Below the pieces are notes generated by a model that was not told where the DNA came from, made no database searches, and worked only from the letters and a program-made list of their open reading frames with translations. Made by a program: the position numbers and the translations under genes. 7,142 nucleotides of DNA from an uncultured Bacillota bacterium (GTDB lineage: Bacteria > Bacillota > Clostridia > Peptostreptococcales > Anaerovoracaceae), in the NCBI GenBank assembly GCA_946408315.1, contig CAMJRV010000117.1:1-7142 (forward strand), written 5' to 3'. Below are positions 1-6,568 of this stretch, one piece after another; within the stretch, counting starts at the first letter, position 1; each line of letters opens with the position of its first letter.

Positions 1-389
1 CCCTGAAGCAGATCGATCCGAGGCTCAATATGCCGGTCAAATCCGCATTCTTTGCCATCGCGATCAGTCTCGTATGGTGGGTGATCCACTATCTGCAGAA
101 CAAGTACAGCCTGCTGGTCAACGGGGATATCGCGGAAATCGCCATCGCCATGAGCTATCTGCTGTATATCATATTGTATTATCAGGTATTCCGCCTCTGG
201 AGAGAGGGAAAGATCAAGGGCGCCTGGTCCGGAGTCGTCTTCCCGATTTTCGCCACCATTGGCTCTCTGTTCGTTCTGCTCGGAGGTCTGGCGAACCCGC
301 AGTTCCTGATCTTCGTGATCATCTGCATGATCGCCATCGTCGGCGGACTGCTCTACGGAAAGAACGCGAAAGAGGATGTGGAATCCTAA
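1..389 (+). CDS. APC-type amino-acid permease, C-terminal part (5' end outside window)
   Basis: The reading frame is open from base 3 and ends at TAA 387-389, giving 128 visible residues. The ATG at 30 is internal, not a start, because the frame continues upstream of it without a stop. Four hydrophobic helices are visible, at about residues 15-31, 42-63, 77-96 and 100-119 of the fragment. A basic loop (RLWREGKIKG) separates the second and third, and the tail is short and charged. The stretch GVVFPIFATIGSLFVLLGG followed by a helix after NP resembles the last two helices of 12-helix APC-superfamily amino-acid permeases; that is family knowledge. It is therefore probably an inner-membrane amino-acid importer. 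Its substrate cannot be read from this end. It is the last gene of its unit, since a terminator follows 20 nt after the stop. A more distant APC-like carrier is the main alternative. Confidence 0.75.
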   Translation, partial: LKQIDPRLNMPVKSAFFAIAISLVWWVIHYLQNKYSLLVNGDIAEIAIAMSYLLYIILYYQVFRLWREGKIKGAWSGVVFPIFATIGSLFVLLGGLANPQFLIFVIICMIAIVGGLLYGKNAKEDVES

Positions 390-408
390 TAAATTGTAAA
401 GACATAAG

Positions 409-438
409 AAAACGCCATGCGACACATGGCGTTTTTTT
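409..438. terminator. Intrinsic terminator shared by convergent genes
   Basis: A perfect 11-bp stem (409-419 pairs with 425-435; core ACGCCATG/CATGGCGT) closes a 5-nt loop (CGACA). On the plus strand it runs into seven T's (432-438), a classic rho-independent terminator for the permease gene. On the minus strand the hairpin begins right after the TAG of the next gene (439-441). There it is followed by TTTTCTTATG, a weaker U-tract, so it probably also ends transcription of that gene. Confidence 0.88.
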
Positions 439-1614
439 CTAGGCTCTCTGCTCGAGATATTGGAACAGGCCCTGGGTAAGGTAATTGCCGGTATTCTCGG
501 ACTGATCCAGCAGCCTGCTGAAAATGTCGATATTTCTGGTATAATCCTGTGACAGAAACGTGGTGGATTCATCGATCGTACTGCGAAGATTGCCGTACAA
601 CCTGGTTCTCCAATCTTCCTCATCCCAGTAATCAGGGAGGATGGAAGCGATGGCGGCCGCCCGCTCGTCGGCGTTTTGATATAAAAGCTGGGTAACTCTG
701 TTCATTTCGTCGACGTTGTCTTCTATTTGAGCGGTGATCAGCTCTTCGATCAGGCTGATATAGGTTTGAAAAAGCTGAAGATAATCTTCCGGAACCCTTT
801 CTCCGAAGATATGTCTCATCGCCTCCACAAATTCAGTGGCCACCTGGCGCAGGCGGGCCAGAGTTTCATCGGGATTGCCGATTCCCAGATATCTGCTCAG
901 CATATAGTACCGGACCCATGTCACAAGGTCATACCATACCATTCTCACCCGATAAATATCGTTCATCTCTTCATATGTAATGCAATGGATGCCGGGCGGC
1001 AGCGGGAAAGGATTTGGAATACCCGATGTAAGATAGTCATACAGGCCGTCGGCCAAAACGTCTCCAAGCCTGTCGGCACTGGCCAGCAGGAGGTTGAATA
1101 TGTCGATATCTTTTGTGTAATCGTGGGATGCCAGCGTATTGGCCTCTTCCAGCGTGTATCGGAGATAAGTCGCAAGCGGGTTTTCCATCTCTGTTTCGGT
1201 CCATCTCCAGTATGGATTGATCGAGATCAGAAAGTTTTCCCTCTCTTCGGCATTCTGGTACAAGAGCGCGAGATTCGACTCCATACCGGCCGTATCTCCC
1301 GCGATCTGAGCGGAGATAAGATCGCGAAGAGCGATCACAAACTGGCTCAGCAGTTGACTGTATTTTTCCGCATTTTCACGGCCTATGATGATCGACATCT
1401 TGTTTCCGATATCCAGCGATTCATAATACAGGCGGCCGAACAGCTCGTCGGAAGTCGACATCCCTAAATATCTGCTGATCATATATGCTCTGGTCCAGGT
1501 CGCCAATCTTCTATATAGTGTTCGCGCATTGAAGATCAGGTTCATCTGGCTGTACGTGATGCATTGCGGATCAATTCTGTTTGCCGTTATCGTATCAACT
1601 TTGCCTGCCGTCAT
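439..1614 (-). CDS. Duplicated-domain helical protein of unknown function
   Basis: This is a 391-residue protein. The frame is open back to 1707, but the ATG at 1612-1614 is preferred: AAGGAGA (1621-1627) lies 6 nt upstream of it, and the 31 residues before it lack domain similarity. The protein is two diverged copies of one all-helical unit, residues 18-198 and 211-388, joined by a proline-rich linker (NPFPLPPG). Both copies keep CITY..MN, TW.R.YM.SRYLG, LLYQNA.ER, DYT..IDIF..LL and GL..YL. Residues 133-136 of copy 1 read NPYW; copy 2 has PDYW. No signal peptide, membrane helix or catalytic motif is seen, and it looks acidic and soluble. From memory it resembles single-domain Firmicute proteins with WTR, NADE and NPYWS motifs, some of which carry the name acetylglutamate kinase in databases. 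No amino-acid-kinase motif is visible here, so I do not use that name. It is convergent with the permease and divergent from hom. Confidence 0.8.
   Translation of the reverse strand: MTAGKVDTITANRIDPQCITYSQMNLIFNARTLYRRLATWTRAYMISRYLGMSTSDELFGRLYYESLDIGNKMSIIIGRENAEKYSQLLSQFVIALRDLISAQIAGDTAGMESNLALLYQNAEERENFLISINPYWRWTETEMENPLATYLRYTLEEANTLASHDYTKDIDIFNLLLASADRLGDVLADGLYDYLTSGIPNPFPLPPGIHCITYEEMNDIYRVRMVWYDLVTWVRYYMLSRYLGIGNPDETLARLRQVATEFVEAMRHIFGERVPEDYLQLFQTYISLIEELITAQIEDNVDEMNRVTQLLYQNADERAAAIASILPDYWDEEDWRTRLYGNLRSTIDESTTFLSQDYTRNIDIFSRLLDQSENTGNYLTQGLFQYLEQRA
451..1563 (-). repeat. Internal domain duplication (two diverged copies of about 180 residues)
   Basis: Copy 1 is encoded by 1021-1563 and copy 2 by 451-984; equivalent residues near the start are offset by 193 (C18 and C211). 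Matched blocks include YMISRYLG/YMLSRYLG, LLYQNAEER/LLYQNADER and DYTKDIDIF/DYTRNIDIF. The duplication is clear in protein but much diverged in DNA, so it is old. Confidence 0.85.
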
Positions 1615-1620
1615 ATCAAC

Positions 1621-1627
1621 TCTCCTT
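1621..1627 (-). promoter_or_regulatory. Ribosome binding site that fixes the start at 1614
   Basis: On the minus strand, AAGGAGA is followed by a 6-nt spacer (GTTGAT) and ATG. This is near-ideal spacing, and it argues that the in-frame upstream ATG at 1707 is not the start. Confidence 0.85.
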
Positions 1628-1728
1628 CTGGTACTAGCTCGCCCAATTTTGTAGATTCCTACTGCGATGATATTCAATATATTTGCCCGATGTTCGATAT
1701 GATACAAATATTGAGATAATTTTTAGAT

Positions 1729-1754
1729 CCCGGCACATACCGGCAGATGCCGGG
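1729..1754. repeat. Inverted repeat in the divergent promoter region
   Basis: CCCGGCA (1729-1735) is complementary to TGCCGGG (1748-1754), with a 12-nt loop. The loop holds a second CCGGCA copy (1740-1745) that can pair with the same right arm in a shorter hairpin. No T-run follows on either strand, so it is not a typical terminator. Its position about 30 bp upstream of the hom -35 would suit a regulator-binding site, but that is inference. Confidence 0.35.
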
Positions 1755-1783
1755 CCGCCGAGCCCAGGGGGAGAGGGGCGGTC

Positions 1784-1812
1784 TTGCCAGACGCGAAAGG
1801 AAGCCGTATAAT
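1784..1812 (+). promoter_or_regulatory. Predicted sigma-A promoter for hom
   Basis: TTGCCA (1784-1789) and TATAAT (1807-1812, a perfect -10) are separated by 17 nt. Transcription should start near 1819, giving a leader of about 35 nt. That is too short for a threonine- or methionine-type riboswitch or attenuator. Confidence 0.8.
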
Positions 1813-1853
1813 AATTTCAGGAAGATATAGAAGGTCGGAGAAAGGGATAGCAT

Positions 1854-2894
1854 ATGAGAGAATTAAAACTGGCGATACTGGGGTTCGGCAATGCCGGACG
1901 CGCTTTTGCAAAACTGCTGCTGGAAAAAGGAGAAGAAATCAGAACCGTTTACGGCTGTGACGTAAAAGCTGCGGCTATCGCCACAGGCAGCAGAGGCAGT
2001 CTTGTCAACGAAGAAGGCCTCGATCTTGCGAAAGCGCTTCGGGATGTGGAAGAGCGCGGGCGCTTCGATGAGGGCGACGCCGATTTTTCAAGGCTGACTT
2101 CCATGGAAATCGCAGGATGGGTTGCGTATGACGTACTCGTGGAACTGACGCCTCTCGCTATCTTTTCAGGACAGCCGGCCATCGATCATATAAAAACCGC
2201 TCTGTCCCGAAAGAAGCATGCGATCACCGCCAATAAGGGGCCTATCGCCTGGGCGTTTTCCGAGCTGCGGGCAATGGCCCGGGAGCAGGGAGTCGGGTTT
2301 TATTTTGAAACGACGGTTATGGACGGCACGCCGGTTTTCAATCTGGTGGACGAGACGCTCCGGATGTGCAAGGTGACCGAGGTGAAGGGCATCCTGAATT
2401 CCACGACGAATTTCATCCTGGAAGAGCTGGCTTGCGGCAAGGATTACGACGAGGTGATCCGGGAAGGAAAGGCGCGGGGCTTTGTGGAAGCGGACCCGTC
2501 CCTTGATATCGAAGGCTGGGATGCCGCCGCGAAGACTGCGGCACTGATCAACGTGCTCATGGGCGCCGGTATCACGCCGAAGGAGATCGACCGAAAGGGA
2601 ATCGAGGACATCACCAGGGACCAGATCGAGGAGGCAGCCGCCCGGGGCAATGTGATCAAGCTGATCTGCTACGGCGGGATAGAGGCTGGGAAGGTGATCG
2701 GAAGGGTGCGACCGGAGGAAATCAGTAAAAGCGATCTCTTAGCAAGCATCGCCGGGACGTCCTCCATCGTTACCATAACAACCGATCTGATGGGGACCAT
2801 CTCTGTGGTCGAAGAGGACCCCGGAATAGAGCAGACCGGCTACGGTGTGTTCAGTGATCTGCTCCGGCTCATCTGCAAAACTCATTGCGAATAA
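1854..2894 (+). CDS. hom: Homoserine dehydrogenase, short form without ACT domain
   Basis: The 346-residue product should catalyse NAD(P)-linked interconversion of aspartate semialdehyde and homoserine in the cytoplasm. That reaction is the branch point to threonine and methionine. An N-terminal Rossmann fold has GFGNAG (residues 10-15), with an acidic D36 near the end of the second strand that may favour NAD. ANKGP (126-130) carries the conserved K128. The catalytic domain has GILNSTTNFIL (179-189) and VEADPSLDIEGWDAAAK (211-227). There E212, D223 and K227 align with yeast E208, D219 and K223. The C-terminal domain closes with GYGVFSDLLRL. There is no C-terminal ACT domain, so threonine feedback of the usual kind is not expected. 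The start is secure: AAAGGG (1841-1846) lies 7 nt upstream and the Rossmann strand begins at once. No neighbouring thrB, thrC or lysC is in view, so a catabolic role or a variant substrate is possible. Confidence 0.88.
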   Translation: MRELKLAILGFGNAGRAFAKLLLEKGEEIRTVYGCDVKAAAIATGSRGSLVNEEGLDLAKALRDVEERGRFDEGDADFSRLTSMEIAGWVAYDVLVELTPLAIFSGQPAIDHIKTALSRKKHAITANKGPIAWAFSELRAMAREQGVGFYFETTVMDGTPVFNLVDETLRMCKVTEVKGILNSTTNFILEELACGKDYDEVIREGKARGFVEADPSLDIEGWDAAAKTAALINVLMGAGITPKEIDRKGIEDITRDQIEEAAARGNVIKLICYGGIEAGKVIGRVRPEEISKSDLLASIAGTSSIVTITTDLMGTISVVEEDPGIEQTGYGVFSDLLRLICKTHCE

Positions 2895-2913
2895 AGAGCG
2901 GAACTGGTAAAAT
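2885..2913 (+). promoter_or_regulatory. Possible internal promoter for the acyl-CoA synthetase genes
   Basis: TTGCGA (2885-2890), inside the last codons of hom, and TAAAAT (2908-2913) are 17 nt apart. A TG at 2905-2906 forms an extended -10 (TGGTAAAAT). The predicted start is near 2920, about 35 nt before the next ATG. This would let the synthetase genes be transcribed apart from hom. It is a sequence match only. Confidence 0.5.
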
Positions 2914-2938
2914 AATGATAGTGGGATGGAATAATTTT

Positions 2939-2944
2939 GGGAGG
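2939..2944 (+). promoter_or_regulatory. Ribosome binding site that fixes the start at 2955
   Basis: GGGAGG lies 10 nt before ATG 2955. The frame also offers TTG at 2937, but that codon overlaps this Shine-Dalgarno sequence and has none of its own, so 2955 is the likely start. Confidence 0.75.
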
Positions 2945-2954
2945 CAGTACCTTC

Positions 2955-4676
2955 ATGAAAAATGCGAAATATAAAGGCGACCTGTACGTTCACAGGCCGA
3001 TAAAAGATTTAAAGGAAATGGTCAATACCAGCGCGGAAATTTACGGGGACCGGAATGCGTTTCTGGTGAAAAACGCCCCGGGCGGGGAATATATCCCGGT
3101 CAAATTCAGCCGGCTGAAAACAGATATCGATGAGCTGGGAACCGCCTTCATGGATCTCGGGCTCACAGGAAAGAAGATCGCCGTCATCGGAGAAAACCGC
3201 TACGAATGGGTCGTTACCTACCTGGCTGTCGTAAACGGCGTCGGCGTTATCGTGCCCCTTGACCGGGAGCTTCCGGCCGAAGAGGTGCATCATCTGCTGA
3301 AGCGTTCCGAAGTCAGTGCCGTCGTCTATTCCAGTAAGGTTGGCACCGTTGTGGAGGAAGCGATTCAGGGAGTCGAAAGCATCGAATTCGTCATCAGCAT
3401 GGACGCCCTTGAACATATTGACAACAGGCTTTCGCTGAAAAAGCTTCAGCGCGCGGGGAGGCGGCTCCTACTGGAAGAAAAGCGCTTCTTTTTAGACGCC
3501 GAGATCGACCGGGAAGCCATGTGCTCTCTGCTGTTCACTTCGGGAACGACAGGGATGGCCAAAGGCGTCATGCTTTCCCACAAAAATCTCACCGCCAATG
3601 TTTACAACATGTCCAAATACGTCGACGTTTCCAACAACTGGACCGGCCTGTCCGTACTTCCGATGCATCATACCTACGAGCTGACCTGTCACGTGTTCAC
3701 CTGCATCTATCAGGGCTGTTGCGTCGCGATCTGCGAAGGCCTGAAATATATCGTAAAAAATATGGCGGAGTCCCGGGCTACCGTCATGCTGGGCGTTCCG
3801 CTCATCTTTGAATCCATGCACAAAAAGGTCTGGAAGCAGGCCGAGGCCAGCGGAAAGGCCGACAAGATGCGGGCGGCGATCCAGCTTTCCAAAACCCTGG
3901 GGAAATTCAATATCAAGTCCACGAAAAAACTGTTCAAATCGGTGCATCAGGCCATGGGGGGACATATGCAGATGTTCATCTCAGGAGCTGCCGCTATCGA
4001 TCCGGTGGTGATCGAGGATTTCAACGCCATGGGTATCACCATGTTCCAGGGCTACGGTATGACGGAAAACTCCCCCATCATCGCAGTGAACAAGGACCGG
4101 TATTACAAAGCCGCTTCCGTGGGGCTTCCTATGCCGGGCACGGAAGTGCAGATCATCGATCAGGATGAGAACGGTATCGGCGAGATCATCTGCAAGGGCG
4201 ATTCGGTCATGCTGGGATACTATGACAACCCCGAAGAGACGGCAAAGGTTCTGGTAGACGGCTGGCTGCACACAGGAGATTACGGGTATTTTGACAAGGA
4301 TGGCTTTCTCTATATTTCCGGCAGGAAGAAGAACGTCATCGTGACGAAGAACGGGAAGAACATCTTCCCGGAAGAAGTGGAATTCTATCTGAATAAGAGC
4401 GATTATATCAGCGAGGTCGTCGTGTGGGGCCTTGAGGACGAAAAGACGGGAGATACCGTCGTACAGGCGGAAATCTTCCCCGACTATCCCGCCCTCGAAG
4501 CGAAATTCGGAAAGGTTTCCGAGGAGGAGATCTCGCGCATCCTGAAAAAGGAGATCGATGAGATCAACGAGCATATGCCGCTTTACAAACGGGTAAAGCG
4601 CTTTGAAATCCGCGCCGAAGAGTTTGAAAAGACGACGACGAAAAAAATAAAGCGGTTCGCCGCAAAGCATAGTTGA
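2955..4676 (+). CDS. Long-chain-type acyl-CoA synthetase (AMP-forming), first paralog
   Basis: The 573-residue product belongs to the ANL adenylating superfamily. It should activate a carboxylic acid with ATP to an acyl-AMP and then transfer it to CoA in the cytoplasm. Visible motifs are the phosphate loop TSGTTGMAKGV (195-205), LPMHHTYE (235-242), QGYGMTE (365-371), HTGDYGYFDKDG (439-450; D442 binds the ribose) and GRKKN (456-460). The C-terminal TTTKKIKR (560-567) holds the catalytic Lys, most likely K564. The loop has Met-Ala where most relatives have x-Pro before the Lys, and Lys replaces the usual Gly before K564, as in some long-chain synthetases. No membrane segment is seen. Overall pattern and length fit FadD/LACS-like enzymes; chain length and substrate cannot be told, and aryl or branched acids remain possible. 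It follows hom by 60 nt and precedes its paralog by 12 nt. Confidence 0.88.
   Translation: MKNAKYKGDLYVHRPIKDLKEMVNTSAEIYGDRNAFLVKNAPGGEYIPVKFSRLKTDIDELGTAFMDLGLTGKKIAVIGENRYEWVVTYLAVVNGVGVIVPLDRELPAEEVHHLLKRSEVSAVVYSSKVGTVVEEAIQGVESIEFVISMDALEHIDNRLSLKKLQRAGRRLLLEEKRFFLDAEIDREAMCSLLFTSGTTGMAKGVMLSHKNLTANVYNMSKYVDVSNNWTGLSVLPMHHTYELTCHVFTCIYQGCCVAICEGLKYIVKNMAESRATVMLGVPLIFESMHKKVWKQAEASGKADKMRAAIQLSKTLGKFNIKSTKKLFKSVHQAMGGHMQMFISGAAAIDPVVIEDFNAMGITMFQGYGMTENSPIIAVNKDRYYKAASVGLPMPGTEVQIIDQDENGIGEIICKGDSVMLGYYDNPEETAKVLVDGWLHTGDYGYFDKDGFLYISGRKKNVIVTKNGKNIFPEEVEFYLNKSDYISEVVVWGLEDEKTGDTVVQAEIFPDYPALEAKFGKVSEEEISRILKKEIDEINEHMPLYKRVKRFEIRAEEFEKTTTKKIKRFAAKHS
3732..3761 (+). repeat. 30-nt near-identical block shared with 5541-5570
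   Basis: The block differs from 5541-5570 at one base only (C3740 versus G5549) and encodes CEGLKYIVKN in both synthetases. The surrounding DNA is clearly more diverged. It marks the paralogy of the two genes and a strongly constrained segment upstream of the LGVPLIFES motif. Confidence 0.8.
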
Positions 4677-4681
4677 GGAGG
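4676..4681 (+). promoter_or_regulatory. Ribosome binding site overlapping the upstream stop codon
   Basis: AGGAGG shares its first A with the TGA (4674-4676) of the first synthetase gene and lies 7 nt before ATG 4689. Such overlap suggests translational coupling and a shared mRNA for the two synthetases. Confidence 0.85.
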
Positions 4682-4688
4682 TAGGGAA

Positions 4689-6509
4689 ATGGAGGACATC
4701 CAATATAAGGAAGTCAAGGAAAAGGAAATGGAATATGCGCGGAAGCGGGTGGAAGACGTTCAAAACAGCAAGGATAAGTACGTCATGTACCGCGATATCC
4801 GGCCGATCGTCGACTTGAAGCATATGATAGAGACCAGTGTGGAACTGTACGCCGATAACATCGCTTTCCATGTGAAAGACAAGGTGGGGGCACCTTACAG
4901 GGGAATTACCTACCGGGATGCGAAGGCCGACATGGACGCGCTGGGAACCGCTTTGATTTCCATGGGGCTCTCGGGCAAAAGCATCTCCGTCATCGGGGAC
5001 AACCGGTATGAATGGGCCATCTCCTACCTCGCCGCCGTCTGCGGAACCGGAATCGTAGTGCCGCTGGACAAAGAGCTGGGAGCCTCCGAGCTGGAACAGC
5101 TCATTAAAGAAGCTGAAGTGGAATGCATCATTTATTCAAAGAAATATGAAGCCGTCTTCCAGGAGATGAAAGCGAGAGGCGAGACAAATCTGAAGTTCCT
5201 GATCAATATGGATATGGAAGTCAGTAATGAGAACGTGCTCTCCTGGAGAGAACTCGTCGAAGCGGGAAAGGTTCTCGTCGAAAAAGGAAACCGGGAGTTT
5301 CTGGACGCCCAGATCGAGCGGGATACGATGAGCATTATCCTTTTCACGTCGGGGACCACGGGGATCGCCAAGGGCGTTATGCTTTCCCACGGCAACATCG
5401 TGGAAGATCTGATGGCCTCGCCGACGCTGCTGCGGGTCGTGCCGGAGGACGTGTTCTTCTCCGTGCTTCCGATCCACCACACCTACGAATGCACCTGCGG
5501 CTTTCTGATGCCGCTGTACCGCGGAGCTTCGGTCGCCTATTGCGAAGGGCTGAAATATATCGTAAAAAATCTGTCGGAAGCCAGACCTACCATCTTTCTG
5601 GGCGTACCGCTGATCTTTGAAAGCTTATATAAAAAGATCTGGCAGAACGCCAAAAAGTCGGGGAAGGCGGCCACTCTGAAAAGGGTCATCGCAATCAATA
5701 GAATAACGAAGAAAATCGGCATCGATCTTGCTCCGATCTTCTTTAAACAAATTCAGGCGCTGTTCGGCGGGAGGATGAAGGTCCTGATCTGCGGCGGCGC
5801 GGCCATTGACCCCAATATTCTGCAGGGAATCCGGGATTTCGGCGTCAACGCGGTCCAGGGCTACGGTCTGACGGAATGCGCCCCGATCTGCGCCCTGAAT
5901 CCCGACAAATATCCGAAAAACGACGCGGCCGGCTATCCGCCTCCGGGATTTGATCTGAAGATCCACGAGCCCGATCCTCAAACCGGTATCGGTGAGATCT
6001 GCGCCAGCGGCGGGAATATTATGCTGGGATACTGCAAGAACCCCGAGGCGACGGCGGAGGTCCTCAGAGACGGCTGGTTCCATACGGGCGATCTGGGTTA
6101 TCTGGATAAGGATCGCTACGTTCATATTACGGGCAGGATCAAAAATGTAATCATAACGAAGAACGGAAAGAATGTTTATCCGGAGGAAATTGAGAATTAC
6201 CTCGGAAGGATTTCCTATATAGAGGAATGCCTCGTTTGGGGAAAGGACAGCGAGGAGACCGGTGAGACCCTTATCTTTGCAAGCATCAGAGCCGACTATG
6301 AGGAAGTGAAGGAGGCTTTGGGAGAAACCTATTCCGACGGGGATGTGGAGGCTCTCATCTGGAAGGAAATCGACGCGCTGAACCAGCAGCTTCCGTTCTT
6401 CCAGAGGATTCGGAAAATCGACATCCGAAAGGAAGAGTTTGAAAAGACCACCGGCAAGAAAATCAAGCGGTTTGTCGACGCCAACAAGGGCGGCGGCTCC
6501 GAAGCGTAA
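4689..6509 (+). CDS. Long-chain-type acyl-CoA synthetase (AMP-forming), second paralog
   Basis: The 606-residue product aligns with the preceding synthetase over nearly its whole length, with few gaps. Shared blocks include GENRYEW/GDNRYEW, HHTYE, CEGLKYIVKN and LGVPLIFES. Motifs are TSGTTGIAKGV (220-230), QGYGLTE (390-396), HTGDLGYLDKD (465-475; D468), GRIKN (482-486), KNGKNVYPEE (491-500) and TTGKKIKR (587-594) with probable catalytic K591. It has about 24 extra N-terminal residues, rich in Lys and Glu (KEVKEKEMEYARKR), absent from the first paralog, and a Gly-rich tail (GGGSEA). The strong ribosome binding site at 4676-4681 supports this start. Both active sites look intact, so the pair probably differ in substrate or form a complex; that is inference. 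The loop again lacks the usual proline. Two intact tandem copies suggest gene duplication followed by divergence. Confidence 0.88.
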   Translation: MEDIQYKEVKEKEMEYARKRVEDVQNSKDKYVMYRDIRPIVDLKHMIETSVELYADNIAFHVKDKVGAPYRGITYRDAKADMDALGTALISMGLSGKSISVIGDNRYEWAISYLAAVCGTGIVVPLDKELGASELEQLIKEAEVECIIYSKKYEAVFQEMKARGETNLKFLINMDMEVSNENVLSWRELVEAGKVLVEKGNREFLDAQIERDTMSIILFTSGTTGIAKGVMLSHGNIVEDLMASPTLLRVVPEDVFFSVLPIHHTYECTCGFLMPLYRGASVAYCEGLKYIVKNLSEARPTIFLGVPLIFESLYKKIWQNAKKSGKAATLKRVIAINRITKKIGIDLAPIFFKQIQALFGGRMKVLICGGAAIDPNILQGIRDFGVNAVQGYGLTECAPICALNPDKYPKNDAAGYPPPGFDLKIHEPDPQTGIGEICASGGNIMLGYCKNPEATAEVLRDGWFHTGDLGYLDKDRYVHITGRIKNVIITKNGKNVYPEEIENYLGRISYIEECLVWGKDSEETGETLIFASIRADYEEVKEALGETYSDGDVEALIWKEIDALNQQLPFFQRIRKIDIRKEEFEKTTGKKIKRFVDANKGGGSEA

Positions 6510-6568
6510 GCGGGTATCAATACAAACAGGTATCGATAAATTTATTTAATCAAGAGGAGACGGAAAAA
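6510..6568 (+). promoter_or_regulatory. Intergenic spacer with direct repeat and ribosome binding site of the racemase gene
   Basis: This 59-nt AT-rich spacer has no terminator hairpin. It carries an imperfect direct repeat, GGTATCAATA (6513-6522) and GGTATCGATA (6529-6538), spaced 16 bp start to start. A TTTAAT (6545-6550) could be a -10, but no matching -35 is seen. AGAGGAGA (6553-6560) is a good ribosome binding site 8 nt before ATG 6569. Readthrough from the synthetase genes seems possible. Confidence 0.5.

Larger units (their letters stand above)
1615..1853. promoter_or_regulatory. Divergent intergenic control region
   Basis: This 239-nt gap lies between two divergent genes. The hom-proximal half contains the plus-strand promoter listed separately. 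The half next to the minus-strand gene is AT-rich (about 1665-1725). I could not find a convincing -35/-10 pair for that gene there; the best candidate is TTGTAT with a poor -10. A GC-rich inverted repeat sits between the two halves at 1729-1754. I see no riboswitch or leader peptide. Confidence 0.6.

Noticed and set aside
74..442. 122-residue plus-strand open frame
   Set aside because: It is an Arg/His-rich out-of-frame reading of the permease and runs through the terminator.
727..1467. 246-residue plus-strand open frame
   Set aside because: It lies wholly inside the duplicated-domain gene on the other strand, has no ribosome binding site or recognisable motif, and its composition is that of an antisense shadow.
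439..1614. Naming this protein acetylglutamate kinase after database relatives
   Set aside because: No glycine-rich nucleotide-binding loop or other amino-acid-kinase motif is visible; the name on relatives looks like a propagated error.
1615..1707. N-terminal 31-residue extension of the duplicated-domain protein
   Set aside because: The ATG at 1707 has no ribosome binding site, and the frame would read through the strong AAGGAGA that serves ATG 1614; the extra residues add nothing to the repeat.
1729..1754. GC-rich hairpin as a terminator
   Set aside because: No run of T follows on either strand, and no gene ends beside it.
2937..2954. TTG start giving six extra residues on the first synthetase
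   Set aside because: The TTG overlaps the GGGAGG that serves the ATG at 2955.
3492..3965. 157-residue minus-strand open frame
   Set aside because: It is antisense to the first synthetase. A similar shadow occurs at the equivalent place in the second (5136-5480), as expected from paralogous coding sequence.
3981..4871. 296-residue minus-strand open frame
   Set aside because: It is antisense to both synthetase genes, whose motifs show clearly that the plus strand codes. It is His/Val/Leu-rich shadow sequence, and its span crosses the junction between the two genes.
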